A stretch of 14,124 nucleotides of DNA from Microthrixaceae bacterium (lineage in GTDB: Bacteria > Actinomycetota > Acidimicrobiia > Acidimicrobiales > Acidimicrobilacustridaceae): assembly GCA_947455015.1 (NCBI GenBank), contig CANGMY010000019.1, positions 1-14,124 of the forward strand. Reading direction: 5' to 3'. Positions 6,814 to 13,377 of this stretch are shown here, one piece after another. A model generated the notes under the pieces. It was not told the origin of the DNA, ran no database searches, and saw nothing but the letters and a program-made list of their open reading frames with translations. Position numbers and translations under genes: made by a program. Numbering within the stretch: position 1 is the first letter of the stretch; every line of letters starts with the position of its first letter.

Positions 6814-7692
6814 TTATCGCTTGTAGGCGTCGACTAAACCGATTTTGAGGTATTGATTGGTTCCGCCGGCCTTTGTTGAGTAGCTGCTGGTTCCCTGGGC
6901 GATTCCCCACACTTCGATGTTGTCGCCTTGTGATATCGGACCGAGTTGGGCACACGAATTTGGTGGGAGTTGAACCTTCCCTTGCGTGCTGGTGACGACG
7001 TCTCCGAAGCTTCGATTCGAATCAATCATGAGAATGGCATCGCTGTATTCGAAGTTGTACTTGTGCCATGAACTGCTGTAGTCGGCCATAAGGGTGCACG
7101 GCCCAGTTGCGGCATCAAACTGAAAAACATGAGCCCAGAAGTGAAGGCACTGACCTGTAAATGAATTTCCGTCCTTCGTGACCATTCCGTCAGGGGGAGT
7201 TTCGGCGCACATCTCCTTTGTAAGAATCGGAGGAGGGATGGTGGTGGTTGTCACAATTGTGGTTGTCGTCCGAAGAGCCGTTGTCGTGGTTTGCTCAGCC
7301 TTCGTAGTAGTTGTCGTTGATCCGGCTTTAGAACTCGAACCGTTAGAAACCAACGCGCCGATGATTGCGAGCACCGCGATCGCTAAAACTGCTGCACCCG
7401 CAAATATCCACTTTCGATTCGATGAGGAATCCGAACCATTTGAGTCACTCGGGGTACCTGCAGACCCCGGAGAAGCCGTGTTCGGGGGAGGTGGAGGAGG
7501 GGTTGCTCCTAAAGGAGGTGATTCCGGGTTTGCGTCTGAATTATTGGGGGGGGGTATTCGTCCGTCATGCGTCGTCCTTTTGTCGTATCTGATGGGGAGC
7601 GTTGCGTTTACACAGAGAAACGAAATGCAGAGGTAAGAGTATTTTTTTCGTGAAAGCACACGACGAAATAACGAAAAATTGAGCGTTAGCAC
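6814..7692 (-). CDS. Anchored protein with Pro-rich head, one membrane span and Thr-rich stalk; unknown function
   Basis: The open frame runs from a GTG at 7692, but convincing coding begins only near 7560. From there the protein has a Pro/Ser/Asn-rich head including a run of six prolines, a membrane span (RKWIFAGAAVLAIAVLAIIG), and a stalk rich in consecutive threonines. It ends in an outer domain of about 130 residues with several cysteines (CAETPP, GQCLHFW, GPCTLM, NSCAQL) that could form two disulfides. I do not recognise the outer domain. A far better start, ATG at 7568 with AAAGGA six bases before it, is out of frame with the body because of a run of nine C (7546-7554). With ten C it would give a 251-residue protein starting MTDEYPPPNNSD. 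Base composition is visibly more AT-rich than the neighbours, hinting at transfer. It stands alone, convergent with the cytochrome gene. Confidence 0.62.
   Translation of the reverse strand: MLTLNFSLFRRVLSRKKYSYLCISFLCVNATLPIRYDKRTTHDGRIPPPNNSDANPESPPLGATPPPPPPNTASPGSAGTPSDSNGSDSSSNRKWIFAGAAVLAIAVLAIIGALVSNGSSSKAGSTTTTTKAEQTTTTALRTTTTIVTTTTIPPPILTKEMCAETPPDGMVTKDGNSFTGQCLHFWAHVFQFDAATGPCTLMADYSSSWHKYNFEYSDAILMIDSNRSFGDVVTSTQGKVQLPPNSCAQLGPISQGDNIEVWGIAQGTSSYSTKAGGTNQYLKIGLVDAYKR
7546..7554 (-). repeat. Nine-base C tract that breaks the frame after a good start codon
   Basis: A homopolymer of nine G on the given strand (C on the coding strand) sits five codons into the reading frame opened by the ATG at 7568. 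With nine C, that frame ends at a TAG after about 20 codons. With ten (or seven) C it joins the long body of the threonine-stalk protein. This is either a slippage-prone on/off switch or an indel error in the sequence. Confidence 0.6.
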
Positions 7693-7820
7693 TTAGTGAC
7701 GAGTCTTCTCTTCGATTATTGCAATCGTTCGTCTGACTCAGGGTGCCTTGAGAGCGGTGCGAATAGTTTTGGTTGCTCGGTGACGCGTCGCCCCTTCGCT
7801 TTCGATGTGCTGGAGGTTCG
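7693..7820. other. Intergenic region before yifB
   Basis: It lies between the divergent anchored-protein gene and yifB. It is AT-richer than its surroundings at its left end and contains an 8-bp palindrome GACGCGTC (7782-7789). The yifB ribosome binding site GGAGG is at 7812-7816. No clear promoter hexamers, RNA gene or terminator were recognised. Confidence 0.4.
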
Positions 7821-9335
7821 ATGCTCGCCACTATTTCGTCGGCGACGTTGTCGGGGATCGACGGTGTTCCCATCACCGTTGAAGTTCATGTTGCCAACGG
7901 TCTGCCTGGTTTCACTGTTGTTGGTCTTCCCGACGCGTCGTGTCGCGAGGCTCGCGATCGTGTGCGTGCTGCACTGCTGACGTCGGGCTTTGCCTGGCCC
8001 GACCGACGGACGACGGTCAACCTTGCGCCGACCTCGCTTCGCAAAGTTGGGTCTTCGCTCGATCTAGCGATTGCAATTGGCGTGTTGGTGGCAAGCGAAC
8101 AACTTCCATCCGAGGTCGTTGCTGATCGCGCATTCCTTGCCGAGTTGGGCCTCGATGGTTCGCTGCGGCATGTCCCTGGCGTGTTGTCGCTCGTTGCATC
8201 GTGTCCGCAGTCAGAAGTCATCGTGGCACCGTCCTCGCACTCAGAAGCAGCACTCGTCGAGCGGTTGATGGTCCGCTGTGCGCCTGGGTTGCGTGCGCTG
8301 GTCGACTCCCTCACTGCTGAAGCGCCGTGGCCGCGGCCACCAGACGAATCGTTCGTCGCTCCGAGTGCGAATGGGCCCGACCTCGCCGAGGTTCGTGGTC
8401 ATCCCTTGGCGCGGTTCGCGATCGAGGTTTCGGCAGCGGGCGGACATCACCTCTTAATGGTCGGGCCTCCAGGCTCAGGCAAGACGATGTTGGCCGATCG
8501 CCTGCCGAGTCTTTTGCCTGATCTCGATGACTCGACAGCATTCGACGCGACTCGGGTCCATTCAGCGGCGGGGGAGCCGCTCGTTGGTGGTCTCGTGCGC
8601 CGGCCACCACTGCGCGCTCCACATCACGGGATGAGTGCGGTGGCAATGGTTGGCGGTGGCTCTCATCGCGTTCGTCCTGGCGAGATCTCGCTTGCCCATG
8701 GTGGCGTGTTGTTTCTCGACGAGATGGGGGAGTTCGGCGCGGTCGTGCTCGATTCTTTGCGGCAACCGCTTGAAGAAGGTGTGATTCGCCTTGCTCGCGC
8801 CGAAGCGCGAGTGGAACTTCCCGCACGGTTTCTGCTTGTTGGCGCTATGAACCCGTGTCCATGTGGCGAAGGAATCGTTCCGGCGGCGTGTCGGTGTACC
8901 GATCGGTCGCTTGAGCGTTATCGCCGAAGGTTGTCTGGTCCGCTGCTCGACCGGTTCGATCTCCGCATCGACGTCCATCGACCTGATCCGCGTCAGTTGC
9001 TGAGTGGCGAACGATCCGAGGCGAGCTCAATTGTTGCTGCTCGAGTTCGTGTTGCGCGTGGCCGTGCAAACGATCGTGGCGTTCGATGCAATGCCGAACT
9101 TTCGAGTTCCGCGCTTGAGCGCACCGCGCCACTCAACGCTGAGGCATCGGCGCTCATCGAACGATCGCTCGAGTCGGGACGACTCTCTGCTCGAGGAATG
9201 CGCCGAGTGTGGAGAGTTGCACGAACGATCGCCGATCTCGACGGTCATGACGATGCGATTACCGCCGAACATGTAGCCAGTGCGTTGCACTTGCGCAGCG
9301 ATCCTGCGTTTCTTACGCGTGCGGTGGCGAGTTAG
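7821..9335 (+). CDS. YifB family magnesium chelatase-like AAA+ ATPase
   Basis: A 504-residue member of the YifB/ComM family. The start at 7821 follows a GGAGG ribosome binding site and gives the family's usual opening (LATISSATLSGIDGVPITVEV). The N-terminal third is the ChlI/Lon-like domain, including GLPGFTVVGLPDASCREARDRV. It is followed by the AAA+ core, with Walker A GPPGSGKT (215-222), Walker B GGVLFLDE (294-301) and the conserved GAMNPCPCGE (341-350). The C-terminal magnesium-chelatase-type helical domain covers about 400-500. The proteobacterial relative ComM promotes branch migration during natural transformation; the role in Actinobacteria is not established. It is first in the yifB-dprA-xerC cluster. 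The stop codon directly abuts the dprA ATG, so the two are coupled. The usual upstream yraN is missing here. Confidence 0.93.
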   Translation: MLATISSATLSGIDGVPITVEVHVANGLPGFTVVGLPDASCREARDRVRAALLTSGFAWPDRRTTVNLAPTSLRKVGSSLDLAIAIGVLVASEQLPSEVVADRAFLAELGLDGSLRHVPGVLSLVASCPQSEVIVAPSSHSEAALVERLMVRCAPGLRALVDSLTAEAPWPRPPDESFVAPSANGPDLAEVRGHPLARFAIEVSAAGGHHLLMVGPPGSGKTMLADRLPSLLPDLDDSTAFDATRVHSAAGEPLVGGLVRRPPLRAPHHGMSAVAMVGGGSHRVRPGEISLAHGGVLFLDEMGEFGAVVLDSLRQPLEEGVIRLARAEARVELPARFLLVGAMNPCPCGEGIVPAACRCTDRSLERYRRRLSGPLLDRFDLRIDVHRPDPRQLLSGERSEASSIVAARVRVARGRANDRGVRCNAELSSSALERTAPLNAEASALIERSLESGRLSARGMRRVWRVARTIADLDGHDDAITAEHVASALHLRSDPAFLTRAVAS

Positions 9336-10466
9336 ATGGCCACCGAGAAACTCCCCGATGAAGCGTGGGTAGTCGCGCTTTCGAGTTTGCCGGGTGTTGG
9401 CCCCTCCCGGTTGCGTTGGTTGTTGACTCAGGGCGAGCCCGAGGCGGTGTGGCGCAGAGTTCTGAGCGGTTCGCTCGCGAGTGCAGCGCAGGACGAGAAC
9501 GTCCGAATTCCGACGACGTTTCTTGAGCAGTGGAGCATTGCGGCGAAATCGGTTGATCCGGCTGCCTACTGGAACGCGCATGTCGAGGCTGGCATCGGAG
9601 TCATGACTCGTTGGTCGGCATCGTTTCCTCAGGAACTTGCCGAGGATGACGATGCGCCAGTGGTGTTGTTCTGGTTGGGTGACATCGATCTTCTGGCGGG
9701 AACCCGCGTGGCCATAGTCGGAACTCGCCGTGCGACTCGATACGGCATTGACGTTGCCAACGAATTCGCTCGTGAACTTTCGCTCGGCGGAGTTTCAGTC
9801 GTGTCGGGTTTGGCGCTGGGAATTGACGGCGCTGCGCACGCTGGTGCACTTGCAGTCGATGGCGCGCCGCCGATTGCTGTTGTTGGGAGCGGTCTCGACC
9901 GGGTCTACCCACGAGCGCATCGCGCATTGTGGCGAGCGGTAGCTGAGCGCGGTGTTGTGCTCAGCGAATATCCCCTCGGAGCATCTGCAGTTGCGTGGCA
10001 GTTTCCTGCGCGTAATCGAATCATTGCGGCACTGTCTGACGTTGTCGTTGTGGTCGAATCGCAATCGACTGGTGGAGCACTAGGTACTGCAGTTGAGGCT
10101 GCTCGTCGCGGCCGGACAGTCCTTGCGGTCCCGGGACCTGTAACGGCTCCGAGTTCGGCAGGTACGAATCAATTGCTGTTCGACGGATGTGGCCCAGCTC
10201 GCGATGTCGGCGATGTGCTGCTTGCGCTGGGTCGTGAACCCGAGCGACGACGCACTGCTGCAGAGCAACGTCCGCGCCCGATTGCAACAGCGAAGAAGGT
10301 TCTCGACTCGTTGCCATGGCAGGCGGTACCCGTCGAACATGTCCTCGCTTCAACCGGTCTTTCTTTGGGGGAGGCAATGCTGGTGCTTGAGCAACTCGAA
10401 ATCGATGGTTGGGTATCGCAACGCGCCGGATGGATTGAACGCATTGGTCGTGGGGGAGCGCGATGA
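9336..10466 (+). CDS. dprA: DNA-processing protein DprA (Smf)
   Basis: Binds incoming or exposed single-stranded DNA and loads RecA in the cytosol. The 376-residue protein has a helix-hairpin-helix-like start (SLPGVGPSRLRWLL, 17-30) and then the Rossmann-like DprA core. The core carries VAIVGTRRATRYG (125-137), VVSGLALGIDGAAHAGAL (155-172), AVVGSGLDRVYP (181-192), NRIIAALS (217-224), the ESQSTGGAL segment (231-239) and a GTNQLLFDG strand (267-275). A winged-helix-like C-terminal domain covers about 310-370. The ATG follows the yifB stop with no gap, and the end overlaps xerC by four bases (ATGA), so all three are likely translated together. No competence pilus genes are in view, so a role in general recombination repair is equally possible. 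Confidence 0.95.
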   Translation: MATEKLPDEAWVVALSSLPGVGPSRLRWLLTQGEPEAVWRRVLSGSLASAAQDENVRIPTTFLEQWSIAAKSVDPAAYWNAHVEAGIGVMTRWSASFPQELAEDDDAPVVLFWLGDIDLLAGTRVAIVGTRRATRYGIDVANEFARELSLGGVSVVSGLALGIDGAAHAGALAVDGAPPIAVVGSGLDRVYPRAHRALWRAVAERGVVLSEYPLGASAVAWQFPARNRIIAALSDVVVVVESQSTGGALGTAVEAARRGRTVLAVPGPVTAPSSAGTNQLLFDGCGPARDVGDVLLALGREPERRRTAAEQRPRPIATAKKVLDSLPWQAVPVEHVLASTGLSLGEAMLVLEQLEIDGWVSQRAGWIERIGRGGAR

Positions 10467-11428
10467 CGACGTGCGACACGATTGCCGAGTATCCAAGTCG
10501 ATGTTCAACGTTCGCCGTTACAGTTTTGTTTGTGGCTGGTGAAGCAGATCCGTGGTTTCTCGACGAGTTTCAGGCGTCGCTGACGTCGGTCTCTGAAGCA
10601 ACCCTGCGCGCCTACAGAAGCGATATCGATCAATTCGTCGAATGGGTCGCTCGTCAGGAGATTGAGTCTCCCGATGACGTAAGCCGCACAACATTGCGGC
10701 GCTACATCGCGGCAATGACAACACGAAAGCTCGCCCGACGAACGATCGCACGCAAAGCGTCGGCATTGCGCCGCTATTTCTCCTGGCTCGTTCGCACTGG
10801 TCACCTCACCGCCGATCCATCGGCCGGGCTCAGCGCCCCAGGCTCGACCGGTCGTCTCCCGCGTGTGCTCCGGGACGAAGAACTCATTCAGGTACTCGAT
10901 AATCCACCAGGAACCACGGCGAATGATCCACCAGCGATTCGTTCTCGTGACGATGCGGTTCTTGAACTTCTCTACGGCAGCGGACTTCGCGTTTCAGAAG
11001 TGTGTGGTTTGCGACCAGAAGACCTCGACCTCGCGCGCAGACGTGTTGTCGTCTGGGGTAAAGGTTCAAAGCAGCGAGTCGTTCCCCTAAGCGCGCCAGC
11101 TGTCGAAGCACTTGAACAGTGGCTGGGTCATGGTCGGCGAGTGATGGCAACGGCCGCATCGCCATCCGACGCGGTGTTTCTTAATCGCAAAGGAACCCGA
11201 CTTGGCACGCGCGATGTCCGACGACTTCTCGACCGCCGAGCTCCATCACCAACCCACCCGCACGCGTTGCGGCATACGTTTGCGACTCATCTTCTCGATG
11301 GCGGCGCCGATCTTCGTGCCGTGCAGGAGTTGCTCGGACATTCCGATCTCTCCACCACCCAGCACTACACCCATGTGAGCAAAGAACGATTGCGCACAGT
11401 GGTCGATTCAACCCACCCCCGCGCCTGA
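10463..11428 (+). CDS. xerC: Tyrosine recombinase XerC
   Basis: Site-specific recombinase expected to resolve chromosome dimers at a dif site with a XerD-like partner, or alone. The core-binding domain covers about 30-120 (WFLDEFQASL...RRYFSWLVRTGHL) and the catalytic domain about 130-315. All six catalytic residues are visible: Arg176 (SGLRVSE), Lys200 (GKGSKQR), His267 and Arg270 (HALRHTFATH), His293 (LGHSDLSTTQ) and the nucleophile Tyr302 (HYTH). The ATG overlaps the dprA stop (ATGA) and has GGGGGAG four bases before it. This gives an unusual N-terminal extension of about 25 residues containing two cysteines; a GTG at 10532 would give a conventional length but lacks a ribosome binding site. 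In Streptomyces-like genomes the sigma gene whiG occupies this place after dprA. Confidence 0.93.
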   Translation: MTTCDTIAEYPSRCSTFAVTVLFVAGEADPWFLDEFQASLTSVSEATLRAYRSDIDQFVEWVARQEIESPDDVSRTTLRRYIAAMTTRKLARRTIARKASALRRYFSWLVRTGHLTADPSAGLSAPGSTGRLPRVLRDEELIQVLDNPPGTTANDPPAIRSRDDAVLELLYGSGLRVSEVCGLRPEDLDLARRRVVVWGKGSKQRVVPLSAPAVEALEQWLGHGRRVMATAASPSDAVFLNRKGTRLGTRDVRRLLDRRAPSPTHPHALRHTFATHLLDGGADLRAVQELLGHSDLSTTQHYTHVSKERLRTVVDSTHPRA

Positions 11429-11484
11429 CGTATCGACTCCCCGCACTTCTTCCCCGGTGACAATTCAGTACCGGAAGGACCGAC

Positions 11485-13176
11485 GTGCGGTCGCAGTCTT
11501 TACGCATTCATTTTTGCCAACTCCTGCGCACATTCAGTTTCGCTATTGCGCTTCTTCAAATCTCAGCCGTCCTGGTGTGCATCAATGCTCAGGGTGCGAG
11601 CGCGACCTCGGCATCGGTTGAGTATCGGCCTCCAAGCGATGCGGAAATCGTTGATCACTTTCGTCCCCCGCCCAAGCCGTGGATGGCAGGTAATCGAGGC
11701 ATCGATTACGGAACCAGTCCCGGCGCGCAAATTGGAGCGGCAGCCGACGGGCGCGTGATCTTCGCCGGTCAGGTGGGTGGCGCGTTACACGTCACTATCG
11801 AACATGCTGACGGATTGCGGACGAGTTATTCGTTTCTTGCATCGATCGCAGTGAGTGCAGGTGAGCAAGTACGTACCGGTGATGTTGTCGGTGTCGCTGG
11901 TGGTCCGTTTCACTTCGGCGTTCGCGCCCCCGATGACACCTACCTCGACCCCGAAGCGCTGCTTGCGGGCTCATTGCGGCCGCGCGCCCGACTTGTACCC
12001 GGAACCGATCAGGGACTGGAACGTCTCGGTGCGCACGAACGGGCTTCCTTGCTTGATGTCTTTCTCGATACGGGCGCTGCTGCGCTTTCGACGACTTCGG
12101 CGTGGGCGTCCCGTACGACTGCACTTGTTGCTCACTATCTCGTTGAACTGAATCCGACCACGCACGCGATTCGTGTGGTCGATGCATTTGCGAAGTGGCT
12201 CCACGATCAACGGACCTGCACGCCATCGGCGACGCAAGTTCCCGTCCGACAATCTCGCCGGATAGTTGTGTTGGTGAGCGGCCTCGGAACATCGAGTGAT
12301 GCGAACACTGCGTGGGAGGTCGATACGAACTCGCTCGGCTATGCCGATGCCGATGTTGTTCGGTACTCCTATGAAGGAGGCCAGGCGCCGCGAGTCGATG
12401 CGAATCAACAGAGCAACGTTCGATCGGGCGCGAGTCAACCGTTCAGCGCGATCGCAACGCGTTCGTTCACTTCGCTTGATAGTCAGCAGTCAGTTGGGGC
12501 GTCGGCTGACCGGTTGTCGGCATTGTTGCAGTCAGTCGCAGCTGCCCAGCCAGGAGTACCGATTGATGTTGTCGCTCACTCCCAAGGCGGCGTGGTCGCG
12601 CGCCTCGCGGTCGAGCGTTCTGGCGCGGAAGATCGCCTTCCTGCAGAAGTCGACACATTGGTCACGGTGTCCTCTCCGCAACAAGGCGCTCCGTTGGCCA
12701 CTGCAGTGGTTGCCCTCAGCGATAGTCCCGGGGGAGCGGCGGCGTTGACCCAGATTCGGGCCGCCGGAGCCGCCGACGATCTTGATAATCATCGGCCAGC
12801 AATTTCCGATCTGGCCGAAACCTCGTCGATCATCGACGAACTCCACCAACGGCCGCTGCCCGAGGGCCTCAGATTTGTCACGATCGGAGGTTCGGGTGAT
12901 CTCGTGGTTCCCGGGTCCGTTGCCATCGACCCAGCCGCCGATGCCAGCGTCATCTTGCCGACCGATATTGGCAAAGAGGCCCACGGCACGCTGCCCTCGA
13001 GCCCAGCAGCCACAAGGGAAATCGGGCTGGCCGTTGCCGGAATGGGCCCGACCTGCCAAAGCCTTGGCGCCGCGACTTCAGCATTCGTCACCGCTGAAAC
13101 CATCAGATATGGCGAATCGGTGGCGGGGGCGACGGCGGCGGTGGCAGCCGGGGTGCTCCCGATCCCTCCCGACTGA
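11485..13176 (+). CDS. Exported fusion: degenerate LytM/M23 domain plus alpha/beta hydrolase (lipase-like)
   Basis: Starts at GTG 11485 with GGAAGGA five bases before it; 563 residues. Residues 1 to about 40 form a signal peptide (hydrophobic 15-34, then AQGASA). Residues 68-155 follow the LytM/M23 pattern (RGIDYGTSPG, GRVIFAG, VTIEHADGLRTSY, VRTGDVVGV, HFGVR). However, the first zinc His is Asn70, the YxHL His is Phe117 and the HxH is Pro141-x-His143; only Asp74 and His143 remain. It is therefore probably not a peptidase and may bind peptidoglycan or activate an amidase, as degenerate LytM proteins do. Residues about 255-520 form an alpha/beta hydrolase: oxyanion-loop segment VSGLGTS (264-270), nucleophile Ser366 in AHSQGG, a likely Asp472 in GSGDLVVP and His500 in EAHGTL. 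The triad looks intact, suggesting esterase or lipase activity. It sits between xerC and rpsB, where actinobacteria often have an M23 protein. Confidence 0.8.
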   Translation: MRSQSLRIHFCQLLRTFSFAIALLQISAVLVCINAQGASATSASVEYRPPSDAEIVDHFRPPPKPWMAGNRGIDYGTSPGAQIGAAADGRVIFAGQVGGALHVTIEHADGLRTSYSFLASIAVSAGEQVRTGDVVGVAGGPFHFGVRAPDDTYLDPEALLAGSLRPRARLVPGTDQGLERLGAHERASLLDVFLDTGAAALSTTSAWASRTTALVAHYLVELNPTTHAIRVVDAFAKWLHDQRTCTPSATQVPVRQSRRIVVLVSGLGTSSDANTAWEVDTNSLGYADADVVRYSYEGGQAPRVDANQQSNVRSGASQPFSAIATRSFTSLDSQQSVGASADRLSALLQSVAAAQPGVPIDVVAHSQGGVVARLAVERSGAEDRLPAEVDTLVTVSSPQQGAPLATAVVALSDSPGGAAALTQIRAAGAADDLDNHRPAISDLAETSSIIDELHQRPLPEGLRFVTIGGSGDLVVPGSVAIDPAADASVILPTDIGKEAHGTLPSSPAATREIGLAVAGMGPTCQSLGAATSAFVTAETIRYGESVAGATAAVAAGVLPIPPD

Positions 13177-13197
13177 CGGAGCCGCCCGGCAGTCAGT

Positions 13198-13226
13198 TGG
13201 CCGATTTTCCGGCCCTCCCATACACT
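13198..13226 (+). promoter_or_regulatory. Candidate rpsB promoter
   Basis: TTGGCC (13198-13203) and TACACT (13221-13226) are separated by 17 bases and each matches four of six consensus positions (TTGACA, TATAAT). Transcription from here would give a leader of about 145 bases before rpsB. The site overlaps a small GGCCG/CGGCC hairpin (13199-13214) that could instead end transcription of the upstream fusion gene. Confidence 0.3.
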
Positions 13227-13235
13227 CGGAACCCG

Positions 13236-13253
13236 GCCCGACGACCGTCGGGC
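13236..13253 (+). promoter_or_regulatory. Hairpin in the rpsB leader
   Basis: GCCCGAC and GTCGGGC form a perfect 7-bp stem closed by a 4-base loop, about 125 bases before the rpsB ATG. In many bacteria the S2 gene is controlled by binding of S2 to its own leader. This hairpin is a candidate for such an element or for a structured 5' end. No match to a described S2 leader motif could be made by eye. Confidence 0.35.
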
Positions 13254-13377
13254 ATGTTGATCACCCGATCGGCATACCTCTACACATCCGCAGCCGTGCA
13301 CCCCACGGTCGTCTCCCACCCGGGAAGACGCCAGCACGGGCCTGCGATCCTCCGAACCGATGGGAAGGAATACCCTC

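Noticed and set aside
7510..7526. Stretch resembling the 3' end of 16S rRNA (GGAATCACCTCCTTTAG on the minus strand)
   Set aside because: It lies in the coding body of the proline-rich head (encoding ESPPLG) and nothing around it resembles rRNA; a chance match.
7178..7636. Plus-strand open frame of about 150 codons rich in valine
   Set aside because: It is the antisense of the threonine-rich stalk (ACN codons read backwards as GTN/GTT), has no ribosome binding site and overlaps a better-supported minus-strand protein.
11454..11474. CCGGT/ACCGG pairing before the fusion gene, considered as a ribosome-site hairpin
   Set aside because: Only five pairs with an 11-base loop and it covers just the first two bases of the GGAAGGA site, so little effect is expected.
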